Assembly: GCA_947040555.1 (NCBI GenBank)
Contig: CAMRBW010000009.1
Location: 1 to 50,897, forward strand
DNA length: 50,897 nt
Reading direction: 5' to 3'
DNA from: an uncultured Oceanospirillales bacterium
GTDB taxonomy: Bacteria; Pseudomonadota; Gammaproteobacteria; Pseudomonadales; Endozoicomonadaceae
In this document: positions 19,610 through 31,705 of the stretch, piece by piece
Layout of the letters: each line of letters starts with the position of its first letter
Position numbering within the stretch: position 1 is the first letter of the stretch
Made by a program: the position numbers and the translations under genes
Notes under the pieces: generated by a model
What the model was told of the DNA's origin: nothing
Databases searched by the model: none
Seen by the model: the letters and a program-made list of their open reading frames with translations, nothing else

Positions 19610-20002
19610 TCAGGGGCCCAGTGTCCAGAGAGTAATGGGTAAATTGTAAGCTTTTATGATCTTTCGGGCGGCATCCAGATGGTGTTTATCACCATGACTG
19701 CGAAGAATAAGTACAATTCCTGCCTTCTGGCCTGTTAGCTGGGCATAGTGAAGAGACTGCCCGATGGCTTCATGCCACTTGTTGGCAAAATCCATTTCAA
19801 TGGCATGATATTGTGTGAGACAGTCTACGCGAGGTCCTTCCGGCAGCTTAACTTCCATCCTTCCTGCGATGCCATCACACCATACCTTTTGATACCAGAC
19901 CTCTCTTTCGGCATGTGCTGCGCCCACTGATGCGAGGGTTAATACTGAAAATAATGCGGAAAATAGAAACTGAATTGATAAAATACGCTGTAAAAATACC
20001 AT
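19610..20002 (-). CDS. Small exported protein, possible PD-(D/E)XK-like fold
   Basis: A 130-residue protein with a clear signal peptide (hydrophobic stretch then SVGAAHA, cut likely after residue 31). The mature part begins EREVWYQKVWC, and continues VDCLTQYHAIEMDFANKWHE, then GQSLHYAQLTGQKAGIVLIL. The D-x8-E-x-D-x3-K spacing resembles the active-site pattern of PD-(D/E)XK nucleases, but this is my inference and the function is unknown. I chose the ATG at 20002 because it begins right before the signal peptide; the frame is open to 20113. It lies upstream of the HAD gene (57-base gap), possibly in one unit. Confidence 0.65.
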   Translation of the reverse strand: MVFLQRILSIQFLFSALFSVLTLASVGAAHAEREVWYQKVWCDGIAGRMEVKLPEGPRVDCLTQYHAIEMDFANKWHEAIGQSLHYAQLTGQKAGIVLILRSHGDKHHLDAARKIIKAYNLPITLWTLGP

Positions 20003-20340
20003 AAGGGTATATACTTTCTCGCCGTTCAGAATTGTGGAAATCATGTAAAAACGATCTGTTCTATGCGGGAAGAGCGTTTGTAACATCACTGACTTCTTGA
20101 CGCAGAAATCCACACTATTTAAAATCCCATGCCTTTTAGTGTATCCGGCTTTTGCTTTCTTGGGACTTTTGCGAAAAAAGTCACTTAAAGAGTAGCGGAA
20201 AAGAAAGACGGTTATGGCTGTTGAGCCACCCTTTGGGTGGGGCGGCCGGGAGGTTCTGACACTTATTCCTCTGAGTGGCTGGATCTTTTACGTTAAAGAA
20301 GTATTTAGAAACGAAGTTTAAAAACTGGAGAGTGTGCCTG
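20003..20340. promoter_or_regulatory. Divergent spacer upstream of rpsL
   Basis: 338 bases between the exported-protein gene and rpsL. It must hold the str operon promoter, but I find no strong -35/-10 pair. Structures seen: gactttt-gcgaa-aaaagtc near 20166-20184, and a 6-bp hairpin ccaccc-ttt-gggtgg (20226-20240) followed by a GC-rich ggcggccggg, no T tract. Confidence 0.35.
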
Positions 20341-20715
20341 ATGGCAACTATTAACCAGCTTGTACGCAAGCCGCGTAAGCGTAAGGTTCAAAAGACCGAC
20401 GTACCCGCGCTGCAGAGCTGCCCGCAAAAACGTGGCGTATGTACTCGTGTTTACACGACTACCCCTAAGAAGCCTAACTCTGCACTCCGTAAGGTTTGCC
20501 GTGTGCGTCTGACCAACGGCTTTGAAGTGACTTCCTACATCGGTGGTGAAGGTCACAACCTGCAGGAACACTCCGTTGTTCTGATCCGTGGCGGTCGAGT
20601 AAAAGACTTGCCAGGTGTTCGTTATCACACCGTCCGCGGTACTCTGGATACTCAGGGTGTTAACGACCGTAGACAGGGCCGTTCCAAGTACGGTACTAAG
20701 CGTCCTAAGTCCTAA
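20341..20715 (+). CDS. rpsL: 30S ribosomal protein S12
   Basis: A 124-residue decoding-centre protein, the same length as in E. coli. The streptomycin-determining lysines are wild type ([13 protein letters not shown] and [13 protein letters not shown]). The frame is open upstream to 20275, but [13 protein letters not shown] at 20341 is the invariant N terminus and actggagagtg is upstream. First gene of the str operon. Confidence 0.97.
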   Translation: MATINQLVRKPRKRKVQKTDVPALQSCPQKRGVCTRVYTTTPKKPNSALRKVCRVRLTNGFEVTSYIGGEGHNLQEHSVVLIRGGRVKDLPGVRYHTVRGTLDTQGVNDRRQGRSKYGTKRPKS

Positions 20716-21344
<629 letters not shown>

Positions 21345-21368
21345 AACGTTCTTTCAGAGGATTGAGTC

Positions 21369-23483
21369 GTGGCTCGTAAAACCCCGATACGCCGGTACCG
21401 TAACATCGGTATCTGTGCCCACGTCGACGCGGGTAAGACCACTACCACTGAGCGTGTCTTGTTCTACACTGGTCTGTCCCACAAGATCGGTGAAGTACAC
21501 GATGGCGCCGCCACCATGGACTGGATGGAGCAGGAGCAGGAGCGTGGTATCACTATCACTTCCGCTGCTACCACCTGTTTTTGGCGTGGTATGGATGCAC
21601 AATTCGACGAGCATCGTGTAAACATCATTGATACTCCAGGACACGTTGACTTCACTATCGAAGTAGAACGTTCCCTGCGTGTACTGGATGGCGCGGTTGT
21701 TGTTCTGTGTGGCTCCTCCGGTGTTCAGCCTCAAACTGAAACCGTATGGCGTCAGGCGAACAAGTACCAGGTTCCCCGTATGGTCTTCGTCAATAAGATG
21801 GACCGTACCGGTGCTAACTACGAAAACGTCATTAGCCAGCTGAAGGAACGTCTGGGTGCGAACGCTGTTCCCATGCAGATGACCATCGGTTCTGAAGACG
21901 AATTCAAAGGTGTTGTCGACCTGGTCAAAATGAAAGCCATTCTCTGGAATGAAGAAGACCAGGGCATGACCTTCGAATACGGTGATATTCCAGCAGGTAT
22001 GGAAGATCTCTGTCAGGAAATGCACGAATTCCTGGTTGAAGCAGCTGCTGAAGCGACCGACGAAATGATGGAAAAGTACCTGGAAGAAGGTACGCTTTCC
22101 GAGGAAGAGATCAAGGCGGGTATCCGTGCGCGGACCCTGGCTAACGAAATCATTCCTGTTTTCGGTGGCTCCGCATTCAAGAACAAGGGCGTTCAGGCCG
22201 TTCTTGATGCTGTTATCGACTACATGCCTTCTCCGATGGAAGTTAAGGCGATTGAAGGTATCGTCGGCGAAGACGCTGAAGGCAACAACATCATGGAAGA
22301 GCGTGTTGCTGATGATAACGCGCCCTTCTCTGCACTGGCATTCAAGATTGCTACCGACCCGTTCGTTGGTACTCTGACATTTGCCCGTGTGTACTCCGGT
22401 GTCGCTGCTTCTGGTCAGGCGGTAATCAACTCCGTCAAGATGAAGAAAGAGCGTATCGGCCGTATGGTGCAGATGCATGCTAACAATCGTGAAGAGATCA
22501 AGGAAGCCCTCGCGGGTGACATCGTTGCTCTGATCGGTATGAAGGACGTGACCACGGGTGAAACCCTGTGTGATCCTGATCATCCGATCGTTCTGGAGCG
22601 CATGGAATTCCCTGAGCCGGTCATCTCCGTAGCTGTTGAGCCTAAATCGAAGGCTGATCAGGAGAAGATGGGCGTCGCTCTGGGCAAGCTGGCTCAGGAA
22701 GACCCTTCTTTCCGCGTCAGGACTGACGAAGAGACTGGCCAGACCATCATCTCCGGTATGGGTGAGTTGCACCTGGACGTACTCGTCGACCGTATGCGTC
22801 GTGAGTTCAAGGTGGAAGCCAACATTGGTAAGCCTCAGGTTTCCTACCGTGAGAAGCTCAAGGGTAGCGTTAACGCTAACCACAAGTTTGCCAAGCAGTC
22901 TGGTGGTCGCGGTCAGTACGGCCACGTTGTGGTCGAGTTCTCTCCGGCTGATGAAGGCGAAGAAGGTCTGGTATTCATCAACGAAATCGTTGGTGGCACC
23001 ATTCCCAAGGAATACATTCCTGCCATTCAGAAGGGTATCGAGGAGCAGATGAAGAACGGCGTTATCGCCGGCTATCCGCTGCTTGGTCTGAAGGCTCGTC
23101 TGCACGACGGTTCCTTCCACGAGGTTGACTCCAACGAGATGGCGTTTAAAATCGCTGCATCTCAGGCACTGAAAAAGTACGCTCCTCAGGCCAGACCAGT
23201 TCTGATGGAACCCATGATGCAGGTTGAAGTGGTAACGCCTGAAGACTATATGGGTGACGTTATGGGTGACCTGAACCGTCGTCGTGGCATCGTTCAAGGT
23301 ATGGACGATACTCAGAGCGGTAAGGTTATCAATGCTCAGGTGCCTCTGGGTGAAATGTTTGGTTATGCTACCGATCTGCGTTCTGCGACTCAGGGCCGTG
23401 CTACATACTCGATGGAATTCGCAGAGTATGCAGAAGCTCCTAACAGCATCGCTGAAGCTGTGATCAAGGCAAACTTGGGTTAA
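21369..23483 (+). CDS. fusA: Elongation factor G
   Basis: A 704-residue translational GTPase (E. coli 704) that drives translocation and, with RRF, ribosome recycling. G domain motifs: [35 protein letters not shown] and NKMD. Domain IV carries GGRGQYGHV. It starts with GTG at 21369 after agaggattgagtc. 24 bases after rpsG and 33 before tuf. Confidence 0.98.
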   Translation: MARKTPIRRYRNIGICAHVDAGKTTTTERVLFYTGLSHKIGEVHDGAATMDWMEQEQERGITITSAATTCFWRGMDAQFDEHRVNIIDTPGHVDFTIEVERSLRVLDGAVVVLCGSSGVQPQTETVWRQANKYQVPRMVFVNKMDRTGANYENVISQLKERLGANAVPMQMTIGSEDEFKGVVDLVKMKAILWNEEDQGMTFEYGDIPAGMEDLCQEMHEFLVEAAAEATDEMMEKYLEEGTLSEEEIKAGIRARTLANEIIPVFGGSAFKNKGVQAVLDAVIDYMPSPMEVKAIEGIVGEDAEGNNIMEERVADDNAPFSALAFKIATDPFVGTLTFARVYSGVAASGQAVINSVKMKKERIGRMVQMHANNREEIKEALAGDIVALIGMKDVTTGETLCDPDHPIVLERMEFPEPVISVAVEPKSKADQEKMGVALGKLAQEDPSFRVRTDEETGQTIISGMGELHLDVLVDRMRREFKVEANIGKPQVSYREKLKGSVNANHKFAKQSGGRGQYGHVVVEFSPADEGEEGLVFINEIVGGTIPKEYIPAIQKGIEEQMKNGVIAGYPLLGLKARLHDGSFHEVDSNEMAFKIAASQALKKYAPQARPVLMEPMMQVEVVTPEDYMGDVMGDLNRRRGIVQGMDDTQSGKVINAQVPLGEMFGYATDLRSATQGRATYSMEFAEYAEAPNSIAEAVIKANLG

Positions 23484-23516
23484 GTAACTCTCACTATTTT
23501 TAAAGGTAAGTGGAAA

Positions 23517-24740
<1,224 letters not shown>

Positions 24741-24802
24741 TATTGAGTAACAGATTCGGCATTTAATTTTTGCCGGACTGTTATCGATTGACGTAGATCG
24801 AG

Positions 24803-24827
24803 CCCCTGGCTTCGGCCGGGGGTTTTT
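24803..24827 (+). terminator. Terminator of the str operon
   Basis: Stem cccctggc / gccggggg (one T-G pair) with a ttcg tetraloop and five T, 62 bases after tuf. Confidence 0.9.
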
Positions 24828-24863
24828 ATGGAGCAGAAGAATCAGGTGATTTTTTGGGTTGTG

Positions 24864-24892
24864 TTGACAAGGGAGTTGACGAACCTTAGAAT
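24864..24892 (+). promoter_or_regulatory. Promoter of the S10 operon
   Basis: TTGACA (24864-24869), 17-base spacer, TAGAAT (24887-24892). Predicted transcript start near 24899, giving a leader of about 67 nt before rpsJ, much shorter than the roughly 170-nt S10 leader of E. coli. Confidence 0.85.
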
Positions 24893-24965
24893 GCCGATCA
24901 CTTCTGCATCCGTTCACTGTAGCGTGGGCGGATTTTCGTTCTTTATATGCCCCCAGGTAAGAAAG

Positions 24966-25289
24966 ATGAGTCAGCAGCCTAAAGCTCAACAAATCCGAAT
25001 TCGACTCAAGGCTTTTGATCATCGCCTGATCGATCAGTCTACGCAGGAAATCGTAGATACTGCCAAGCGCACTGGTGCTCAGGTTCGTGGTCCTATTCCC
25101 CTGCCTACGCGCAAGGAAAAATTCACCATACTGACCTCTCCGCACGTCAACAAAGATGCGCGTGATCAGTATGAGATCCGTACTCATAAGCGCCTGCTCG
25201 ATATCGTTGAGCCTACCGAAAAGACAGTTGATGCTTTGATGAAGCTCGACCTGGCTGCAGGTGTAGAAGTCCAGATTAGCCTCGGCTAA
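24966..25289 (+). CDS. rpsJ: 30S ribosomal protein S10 (NusE)
   Basis: A 107-residue protein (E. coli 103) of the 30S head that also binds NusB and NusG in antitermination. [27 protein letters not shown] and [17 protein letters not shown] are conserved. The N terminus MSQQPKAQQ is slightly longer than usual. The frame is open to 24828 but ATG 24966 follows gtaagaaag and fits the family. Confidence 0.97.
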   Translation: MSQQPKAQQIRIRLKAFDHRLIDQSTQEIVDTAKRTGAQVRGPIPLPTRKEKFTILTSPHVNKDARDQYEIRTHKRLLDIVEPTEKTVDALMKLDLAAGVEVQISLG

Positions 25290-25311
25290 TAACAAAATTC
25301 AGGCCTGAGTG

Positions 25312-25356
25312 GCTCATCCAGAGCGGCTCATGCTTGTGTAACGCTCTGGAATGGGC
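25312..25356 (+). promoter_or_regulatory. Structured rpsJ-rplC spacer
   Basis: A strong hairpin: gctcat-ccagagcg (25312-25325) pairs with cgctctgg-a-atgggc (25342-25356), one bulge, loop of 16. A second small stem (cggg/cccg) follows near 25366-25379. There is no T tract. It could be an RNA control element for rplC-rplD. Confidence 0.6.
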
Positions 25357-25398
25357 GGCCATAGCGGGTAATAGCCCCGTACACGAAAGAGGTAGACT

Positions 25399-26064
25399 AT
25401 GTCTAGTCAAGAAAACGGCAAGCGGGCTCTGGGCCTGGTCGGTAAGAAGTGTGGTATGACCCGCATCTTTACCGAAGATGGTGTATCCCTGCCTGTTACT
25501 GTTATTGAAGTAGAACCAAACCGCATTACTCAGATCCGTTCTGAGGAAGTAGATGGCTACACGGCGGTTCAGGTAACTACTGGCACCAAAAAAGCTTCTC
25601 GCGTAATTAAGCCAGAAGCTGGCCATTTCGCTAAAGCTGGAGTTGAAGCCGGTCGTGGACTCTGGGAGTTCCGTCTGGATGAAACTGAGCTGAAAGCTGG
25701 CGACGTTCTGACTGTAGAAATGTTCACTGCTGGTCAGATGATCGATGTTACCGGTCGCTCCAAGGGTAAGGGCTTCCAGGGTGCTATCAAGCGCTGGAAC
25801 TTCCGTACTCAGGACGCTACCCACGGTAACTCTCTGTCTCACCGTGCTCCTGGTTCTATCGGCCAGTGTCAGACTCCGGGTCGTGTCTTCAAAGGCAAGA
25901 AAATGGCCGGACACATGGGTGACGCTCAGGTGACTGTACAGTCCCTGGAAGTTGTTCGTGTTGACGCTGAGCGTAACCTGCTCCTCGTTAAGGGTGCGGT
26001 ACCTGGTGCCACTGGCGCTGATGTTGTTGTTAAGCCTGCCGTCAAGGCCGGTAACGCAGCCTGA
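25399..26064 (+). CDS. rplC: 50S ribosomal protein L3
   Basis: A 221-residue protein (E. coli 209) reaching the peptidyl transferase centre. Conserved [33 protein letters not shown], and the methylated-Gln loop [19 protein letters not shown]. It carries about 10 extra N-terminal residues ([10 protein letters not shown]) before the usual start; the upstream aaagaggtagact supports the longer start. 15 bases before rplD. Confidence 0.97.
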   Translation: MSSQENGKRALGLVGKKCGMTRIFTEDGVSLPVTVIEVEPNRITQIRSEEVDGYTAVQVTTGTKKASRVIKPEAGHFAKAGVEAGRGLWEFRLDETELKAGDVLTVEMFTAGQMIDVTGRSKGKGFQGAIKRWNFRTQDATHGNSLSHRAPGSIGQCQTPGRVFKGKKMAGHMGDAQVTVQSLEVVRVDAERNLLLVKGAVPGATGADVVVKPAVKAGNAA

Positions 26065-26079
26065 TAGGGGGTTTGTAGT

Positions 26080-26682
26080 ATGGATCTGAACGTAATTGGT
26101 GCAGACGCCCTTAAGGTTTCTGACGTAACCTTTGGCGTTGACTACAACGAAGCCCTGGTTCACCAGGCCGTTGTTGCGTTTCTGGCAGGTGCCCGTCAGG
26201 GTACTCGCGCTCAGAAGACCCGTAGCGATGTAAGAGGCGGTGGCCGTAAGCCTTTCCGTCAGAAAGGTACTGGTCGCGCGCGTGCTGGTACTATCCGTAG
26301 CCCACTGTGGCGCGGGGGCGGTACTACTTTTGCCGCACGTCCTCAGAACCACAGCCAGAAGCTGAACAAAAAAATGTACCGCGGTGCATTGCGTTCTATT
26401 CTGTCTGAGCTGGTTCGTCAGGAGCGTCTGGTTGTTGTTTCTGAGTTCACTGCAGAAACTCCAAAAACTAAGGCCATGGTTGCCAAGCTGGCTGACCTGA
26501 ACGTCTCCAATGCTCTGATCGTAACTGACAGCGCAAATGAAAACGTCTACCTTTCTGCCCGTAACATTCCACACATTGAAGTGCGTGATGTGCAGGGTAT
26601 TGATCCGGTAAGCCTGGTTGCTCACGACAAGGTCATCATGACCGTTGACGCGATCAAGAAGTTTGAGGAGATGCTGGGATGA
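26080..26682 (+). CDS. rplD: 50S ribosomal protein L4
   Basis: A 200-residue protein (E. coli 201) lining the exit tunnel. The long loop is seen as [20 protein letters not shown] and [13 protein letters not shown]. In E. coli it also represses the S10 operon through the rpsJ leader; that leader is short here. Overlaps rplW by 4 bases (ATGA). Confidence 0.97.
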   Translation: MDLNVIGADALKVSDVTFGVDYNEALVHQAVVAFLAGARQGTRAQKTRSDVRGGGRKPFRQKGTGRARAGTIRSPLWRGGGTTFAARPQNHSQKLNKKMYRGALRSILSELVRQERLVVVSEFTAETPKTKAMVAKLADLNVSNALIVTDSANENVYLSARNIPHIEVRDVQGIDPVSLVAHDKVIMTVDAIKKFEEMLG

Positions 26683-26975
26683 ATCAGGAAAGACTGCTAA
26701 AAGTCATTATTGGTCCCCACGTTTCCGAGAAATCCTCGGTCGTGGCTGAGATCAATAACCAGTACGTGTTCAAGGTCGTTACTGACGCGAACAAGCTGGA
26801 AATCAAGAAGGCCGTAGAGCAACTGTTCGAAGCCAAGGTTAAGGCAGTAACTACTGTCAACGTGAAGGGCAAGACCAAGCGCACTACGCGTGGTCTGGGT
26901 AAGCGTAACGACTGGAAAAAGGCGTACGTGACCCTGGATGCTGGTCAGGAAATTGACTTCGCGGACGCTGAATAA
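26679..26975 (+). CDS. rplW: 50S ribosomal protein L23
   Basis: A 98-residue protein (E. coli 100) at the tunnel exit, docking site for trigger factor and [15 protein letters not shown] and the loop [20 protein letters not shown] are typical. Translationally coupled to rplD by overlap; 11 bases before rplB. Confidence 0.97.
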   Translation: MNQERLLKVIIGPHVSEKSSVVAEINNQYVFKVVTDANKLEIKKAVEQLFEAKVKAVTTVNVKGKTKRTTRGLGKRNDWKKAYVTLDAGQEIDFADAE

Positions 26976-26986
26976 GGAGACAGACA

Positions 26987-27811
26987 ATGGCTGTTGTTAA
27001 GTGTAAACCCACTTCTCCAGGGCGCCGCTTTGTAGTCAAGGTCGTAAATTCTGACCTGCACAAGGGCAAGCCCTACGCTCCTCTGCTTGAAAAGAAGAGC
27101 AAGACCGGTGGTCGTAACAATGCTGGACGTATCACTACCCGTCATATCGGTGGTGGTCACAAGCAGCACTACCGTCTGGTAGACTTCCGTCGCAACAAGG
27201 ATGGCATCCCAGCTGTTGTTGAGCGTCTGGAATACGATCCAAACCGTACTGCGCACATCGCCCTGCTGAAGTACATGGACGGTGAGCGTCGTTACATTAT
27301 CGCACCTAAGGGTGTGAAGGCTGGTGACCAGCTGGTATCGGGTGCACACGCACCGATCAAAGCCGGTAACACTCTGCCGCTGCGCAACGTTCCTCAGGGT
27401 TCTGTTATCCACTGTGTGGAGCTGAAGCCTGGCAAAGGCGCGCAAATGATTCGTTCCGCTGGTACTTCTGCACAGCTGGTTGCCCGTGAAGGTGCCTATG
27501 TAACTCTGCGTCTTCGCTCTGGCGAAATGCGTAAAGTTCTGGCAGACTGCCGCGCGACTCTGGGTGAAGTCTCCAATGGTGAGCACGGCCTGCGCTCTCT
27601 GGGTAAGGCTGGTGCCAAGCGCTGGCGCGGTGTTCGTCCTACCGTTCGCGGTGTGGCGATGAACCCTGTAGATCACCCACACGGTGGTGGTGAGGGTCGT
27701 ACCTCTGGTGGCCGTCATCCTGTTACTCCGTGGGGTATTCCTACTAAGGGCAAGAAGACTCGCTCCAACAAGCGCACTGACAAGTTTATTGTCCGTCGCC
27801 GCACCAAGTAA
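26987..27811 (+). CDS. rplB: 50S ribosomal protein L2
   Basis: A 274-residue core protein (E. coli 273) needed for subunit joining and peptidyl transfer. Conserved [20 protein letters not shown], and the catalytic-region stretch [18 protein letters not shown] with the invariant His. Preceded by aaggagaca. Confidence 0.98.
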   Translation: MAVVKCKPTSPGRRFVVKVVNSDLHKGKPYAPLLEKKSKTGGRNNAGRITTRHIGGGHKQHYRLVDFRRNKDGIPAVVERLEYDPNRTAHIALLKYMDGERRYIIAPKGVKAGDQLVSGAHAPIKAGNTLPLRNVPQGSVIHCVELKPGKGAQMIRSAGTSAQLVAREGAYVTLRLRSGEMRKVLADCRATLGEVSNGEHGLRSLGKAGAKRWRGVRPTVRGVAMNPVDHPHGGGEGRTSGGRHPVTPWGIPTKGKKTRSNKRTDKFIVRRRTK

Positions 27812-27829
27812 GTTTGAGAGGATAACACT

Positions 27830-28108
27830 GTGCCACGTTCACTGAAGAAAGGTCCTTTTATCGACCTGCACCTGCTGAAGAAGGTGGAGGACGCGGTAGG
27901 GGCTGGTAACAAGCGCCCGATCAAGACCTGGTCTCGCCGCTCCATGATCATCCCGCAAATGGTCGGTTTGACCATCGCGGTTCACAACGGTCGTCAGCAT
28001 GTGCCTGTTTTCGTCTCTGAAGAGATGGTAGGACACAAACTGGGCGAATTTGCAGCCACCCGCACTTATCGCGGTCACGCTGCAGATAAGAAGGCCAAGA
28101 AGCGCTAA
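27830..28108 (+). CDS. rpsS: 30S ribosomal protein S19
   Basis: A 92-residue 30S head protein, the same length as in E. coli. Starts with GTG ([17 protein letters not shown]) after tgagaggataaca; contains [21 protein letters not shown] and GHKLGEFA. 11 bases before rplV. Confidence 0.97.
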   Translation: MPRSLKKGPFIDLHLLKKVEDAVGAGNKRPIKTWSRRSMIIPQMVGLTIAVHNGRQHVPVFVSEEMVGHKLGEFAATRTYRGHAADKKAKKR

Positions 28109-28119
28109 GGGATATTGAG

Positions 28120-28455
28120 ATGAAAGAAGTAGCTGCTATTCACAACGGCGCTCGCATTTCTGCCCAGAAAGCTCGCTTGGTTGTTGACCAGATCCGCGGC
28201 AAAAATGTTGAAGAGGCTCTGAACATTCTGACCTTCAGCACCAAGAAGGCTGCTGTTCTGGTAAAGAAAGTACTTGAGTCTGCTGTAGCTAATGCTGAGC
28301 ACAACAATGGTATGGATATTGATGAGCTGAAGGTGACTTCTGCTTTCGTTAATGAAGGCGTGACTCTGAAGCGCATCAAGCCACGTGCCAAAGGCCGTGC
28401 TGATCGCATCCTGAAGCGGTCTTGCCACATCACCGTTAAGGTTGCAGAGCTTTAA
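28120..28455 (+). CDS. rplV: 50S ribosomal protein L22
   Basis: A 111-residue tunnel protein (E. coli 110). The beta-hairpin that reaches the exit tunnel is the stretch [15 protein letters not shown], without the deletions known from macrolide-resistant mutants. Short gaps (11 bases) on both sides. Confidence 0.97.
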   Translation: MKEVAAIHNGARISAQKARLVVDQIRGKNVEEALNILTFSTKKAAVLVKKVLESAVANAEHNNGMDIDELKVTSAFVNEGVTLKRIKPRAKGRADRILKRSCHITVKVAEL

Positions 28456-28466
28456 GGAGCGATCAG

Positions 28467-29168
28467 ATGGGTCAAAAAGTAAATCCGACAGGCATTCGCC
28501 TGGGCATCGTCAAGGAGCATACCTCTGTATGGTATGCCGAAGGTGCCGCCTACGCAGACAAGCTGAATGCGGATCTGAAAGTTCGTTCCTATTTGGAAAA
28601 GAAACTGAAGAACGCTTCCGTTAGTCGCATCGAGATTCAGCGCCCTGCACAGAGCGCTCGAGTGACTATCCACACCGCTCGCCCCGGTATCGTTATCGGT
28701 AAGAAGGGTGAAGATGTGGAGAAGCTGCGTCAGGAGCTGAACGCGATGATGGGCGTGCCTGTTCACGTCAACATCGAAGAAGTGCGCAAGCCTGAGACTG
28801 ACGCCAAACTGGTTGCCCAGAGTATTGCTGGCCAGCTGGAGCGTCGCGTGATGTTCCGTCGCGCCATGAAGCGTTCTGTACAGAATGCCATGCGTCTGGG
28901 CTCCAAAGGTATCAAGATCCAGCTGTCCGGCCGTCTTGGCGGTGCTGAGATCGCACGTACCGAATGGTATCGCGAAGGCCGTGTGCCTCTGCACACCCTG
29001 CGTGCGGATATTGATTACGCCATGTACGAAGCCCATACCACTTACGGTGTGATTGGCGTCAAAGTGTGGATCTTCAAGGGCGAAGTTATCGGTGGTGTTC
29101 GTGAGGAAGATAAGGAGCAGAAGAAACCTGCTCGTCGTCCTCGCAAGAAGCCAGCCGCTAAGAAGTAA
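28467..29168 (+). CDS. rpsC: 30S ribosomal protein S3
   Basis: A 233-residue protein (E. coli 233) at the mRNA entry, with a KH domain ([17 protein letters not shown]) and a Lys/Arg-rich C-terminal tail ([12 protein letters not shown]). Starts [14 protein letters not shown] after aaggagcgatcag. Confidence 0.98.
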   Translation: MGQKVNPTGIRLGIVKEHTSVWYAEGAAYADKLNADLKVRSYLEKKLKNASVSRIEIQRPAQSARVTIHTARPGIVIGKKGEDVEKLRQELNAMMGVPVHVNIEEVRKPETDAKLVAQSIAGQLERRVMFRRAMKRSVQNAMRLGSKGIKIQLSGRLGGAEIARTEWYREGRVPLHTLRADIDYAMYEAHTTYGVIGVKVWIFKGEVIGGVREEDKEQKKPARRPRKKPAAKK

Positions 29169-29180
29169 GGAGACGTAACG

Positions 29181-29594
29181 ATGCTCCAACCTAAGCGCAC
29201 TAAATTCCGCAAGCAGATGAAAGGTCGTAATCGCGGCCTAGCACAACGCGGTTCCAAGGTCAGCTTCGGCGAATACGGCTTGAAAGCTATCGGTCGTGGA
29301 CGTATAACTGCACGCCAGATCGAAGCCGCTCGTCGTGCGATGACTCGTCACGTGAAGCGTGGTGGTAAGATCTGGATTCGTATCTTCCCCGACAAGCCTA
29401 TTACCAAGAAACCTCTTGAGGTTCGTCAGGGTAAGGGTAAAGGTAGCGTCGAATACTGGGTGGCTCAAATCCAGCCAGGTCGCGTACTGTACGAAATGGA
29501 AGGCGTTTCAGAAGAGCTGGCTCGTGAAGCCTTCGCTCTGGCCGCCGCCAAGCTGCCTGTAAAGACAGTTTTCGTTAAGCGGGGTGTGATGTGA
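29181..29594 (+). CDS. rplP: 50S ribosomal protein L16
   Basis: A 137-residue protein (E. coli 136) near the A site. [17 protein letters not shown] at the start and RMGKGKG-like region here as [14 protein letters not shown]. Its TGA overlaps the rpmC ATG by one base. Confidence 0.97.
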   Translation: MLQPKRTKFRKQMKGRNRGLAQRGSKVSFGEYGLKAIGRGRITARQIEAARRAMTRHVKRGGKIWIRIFPDKPITKKPLEVRQGKGKGSVEYWVAQIQPGRVLYEMEGVSEELAREAFALAAAKLPVKTVFVKRGVM

Positions 29595-29785
29595 TGAATG
29601 CGGCAGAGCTGCGTGAAAAGTCTGTCGAGGAGCTGAACACTCAGCTCATCGAACTGCTGCGGGAACAGTTTAACTACCGCATGCAAATGACTACCGGTCA
29701 GCTGCAGCAGACTCATCTGTTGAAGCAGACCCGTCGGGATGTTGCCCGAGTAAAGTCGGTGCTGACTGAGAAGGCAGGTAAATAA
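29594..29785 (+). CDS. rpmC: 50S ribosomal protein L29
   Basis: A 63-residue helical hairpin protein beside the tunnel exit, identical in length to the E. coli protein when read from the ATG at 29594 (a GTG one codon earlier is also in frame). [20 protein letters not shown] and [17 protein letters not shown] are diagnostic. Coupled to rplP (TGATG) and 2 bases from rpsQ. Confidence 0.95.
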   Translation: MNAAELREKSVEELNTQLIELLREQFNYRMQMTTGQLQQTHLLKQTRRDVARVKSVLTEKAGK

Positions 29786-29787
29786 AG

Positions 29788-30051
29788 ATGGCAGAGACCA
29801 AAAAAGTCAGTACACTGACCGGCAAGGTCGTGAGCGACAAGATGGACAAAACCATTACTGTCCTCGTTGAGCGCCGCGTGACGCATCCGCTGTACGGTAA
29901 AATCGTAAAGCGGTCTACTAAGCTTCACGCTCACGATGAGAAGAATGAGTGCCGCATGGGTGACAAAGTTGTCATCAGTGAGACTCGTCCTCTTTCCAAG
30001 AACAAGTCTTTTGTACTTGTTTCCATCGAAGAGCGTGCGACTCAAATATAA
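29788..30051 (+). CDS. rpsQ: 30S ribosomal protein S17
   Basis: An 87-residue primary 16S rRNA binder (E. coli 84). [20 protein letters not shown], then [22 protein letters not shown] is split as usual by the OB fold. Last gene of the S10 part in E. coli; here followed by a hairpin. Confidence 0.97.
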   Translation: MAETKKVSTLTGKVVSDKMDKTITVLVERRVTHPLYGKIVKRSTKLHAHDEKNECRMGDKVVISETRPLSKNKSFVLVSIEERATQI

Positions 30052-30060
30052 GGCTATCAA

Positions 30061-30081
30061 CCGGTCGCGTACCGCGGCCGG
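30061..30081 (+). promoter_or_regulatory. Hairpin at the S10-spc junction
   Basis: 9-bp stem ccggtcgcg / cgcggccgg (one T-G pair) with a 3-base loop tac, no T tract. E. coli ends the S10 operon and starts the spc promoter at this place; I see no clear promoter in the 59-base gap. Confidence 0.6.
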
Positions 30082-30110
30082 CTTGAGTCTGCAGTTTGAG
30101 GAGAACTGGA

Positions 30111-30479
30111 ATGATTCAGACCGAGACAAATCTCGAAGTAGCAGATAACAGTGGTGCTCGCCGCGTTCAGTGCATTAAAGTACTGGGCGGCTCTCACCGT
30201 CGTTACGCTGGTATCGGTGACATCATTAAAGTCACCGTAAAGGAAGCGATCCCTCGCGGTAAGGTGAAGAAAGGCCAGGTAATGAATGCCGTGGTCGTTC
30301 GCACCAGAAAGGGTGTTCGTCGTCCTGATGGATCTTTGATCCGTTTTGATGGTAACGCAGCTGTTCTGTTGAATAACCAGAACCAGCCTATCGGAACCCG
30401 TATCTTTGGCCCGGTGACTCGTGAATTGCGCGGTGAGCAGTTCATGAAGATCATCTCTTTAGCACCTGAAGTGCTGTAA
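30111..30479 (+). CDS. rplN: 50S ribosomal protein L14
   Basis: A 122-residue protein (E. coli 123) of the subunit interface. [20 protein letters not shown] is the family start, so the ATG at 30111 is chosen over the frame opening at 30096; gaggagaactgga is the ribosome binding site. [18 protein letters not shown] and [13 protein letters not shown] follow. Confidence 0.97.
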   Translation: MIQTETNLEVADNSGARRVQCIKVLGGSHRRYAGIGDIIKVTVKEAIPRGKVKKGQVMNAVVVRTRKGVRRPDGSLIRFDGNAAVLLNNQNQPIGTRIFGPVTRELRGEQFMKIISLAPEVL

Positions 30480-30488
30480 GGAGTTACC

Positions 30489-30806
30489 GTGAAAAAGATT
30501 CGTCGTGACGATGAGATCGTAGTCATCACTGGTAAAGACAAAGGCAAGCGTGGCAAGGTAATGGCAGTTCGTGCCGACGGTCGTGTCCTGGTTCAGGGCC
30601 TGAACGTTGTCAAGAAGCACCAGAAGCCGAACCCGATGCTGAGTCAGGCTGGCGGTATCGTTGAGAAGGAAATGCCTATCCAGGCTTCCAACGTTGCCAT
30701 CTGGAACCCAGAAACCAGCAAGGCTGACCGTGTTGGCTTCACCTTCTCCGAAGAAGGCAAGAAGCAGCGCGTGTTCAAGTCTACTGGCAAACCAGTTGAC
30801 GCGTAA
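30489..30806 (+). CDS. rplX: 50S ribosomal protein L24
   Basis: A 105-residue assembly initiator protein (E. coli 104) with a KOW motif ([18 protein letters not shown]). GTG start after aaggagttacc. 9 bases after rplN. Confidence 0.97.
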   Translation: MKKIRRDDEIVVITGKDKGKRGKVMAVRADGRVLVQGLNVVKKHQKPNPMLSQAGGIVEKEMPIQASNVAIWNPETSKADRVGFTFSEEGKKQRVFKSTGKPVDA

Positions 30807-30817
30807 GGGGTTGGCAA

Positions 30818-31357
30818 ATGGCTGAATTCAAAAAGCTGTACCGTGAGACAATTGTACCTGCTCTGATGACAGAGCTGGGCTACAAGAACATCAATGAAGT
30901 ACCGAAGATCACCAAAATCACCCTGAACATGGGTGTTGGTGAAGCTATTGGCGACAAGAAGGTTATCGAGCACGCTGTTGGCGATATGGAAAAAATCGCT
31001 GGTCAGAAGGCGGTTGTAACCATGGCTCGTAAGTCTGTAGCTGGTTTTAAGGTACGTGAAGGTTGGCCAATCGGCGTTAAGGTAACTCTGCGTGACAAGC
31101 GCATGTATGAGTTTCTGCAGCGTCTGGTTGACATTGCTCTGCCACGAGTCCGTGACTTCCGTGGTGTGAGTGCTAAATCTTTCGACGGTCGTGGTAACTA
31201 CAGTATGGGTGTTAAAGAACAGATCATCTTCCCAGAAATCGATTACGATAAAATCGATGCTCTGCGTGGTCTGGACATCACCCTGACTACCACTGCCAAG
31301 ACTGACGACGAAGGTCGTGCGCTTCTGAAAGCGTTCAACTTTCCTTTCCGTAACTGA
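30818..31357 (+). CDS. rplE: 50S ribosomal protein L5
   Basis: A 179-residue 5S rRNA-binding protein (E. coli 179). [16 protein letters not shown], the P-site loop region [17 protein letters not shown] and the end FNFPFRN are conserved. Confidence 0.98.
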   Translation: MAEFKKLYRETIVPALMTELGYKNINEVPKITKITLNMGVGEAIGDKKVIEHAVGDMEKIAGQKAVVTMARKSVAGFKVREGWPIGVKVTLRDKRMYEFLQRLVDIALPRVRDFRGVSAKSFDGRGNYSMGVKEQIIFPEIDYDKIDALRGLDITLTTTAKTDDEGRALLKAFNFPFRN

Positions 31358-31370
31358 GGATTCGAGGTTT

Positions 31371-31676
31371 ATGGCTAAGGAATCTATGAAGCAACGTGAG
31401 CTTAAGCGTCAAAAGCTTGTTGCTAAGTTCGCATTGAAGCGCGCTGAACTGAAAGTTATTATCAACAACCCTGCCAGCTCTGAAGAAGAGCGTTGGGACG
31501 CACAGGTTGCTTTGCAAAAACAACCACGTGATGCTTCCAAAGCTCGTCTGCGCAACCGCTGCCGGATCACTGGTCGTCCTCACGCATACCTGCGTAAGTT
31601 CGGTCTGAGTCGGATCAAGCTGCGCGAAGCTGCCATGCGTGGTGATGTTCCAGGCCTGACTAAGGCTAGCTGGTAA
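31371..31676 (+). CDS. rpsN: 30S ribosomal protein S14
   Basis: A 101-residue 30S head protein, the long zinc-free type as in E. coli (101). [20 protein letters not shown] is diagnostic; only one Cys is in the C-terminal region so there is no zinc ribbon. Confidence 0.97.
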   Translation: MAKESMKQRELKRQKLVAKFALKRAELKVIINNPASSEEERWDAQVALQKQPRDASKARLRNRCRITGRPHAYLRKFGLSRIKLREAAMRGDVPGLTKASW

Positions 31677-31705
31677 GATCGTTGTTGATCTAGGAGAGTG
31701 CAAGA

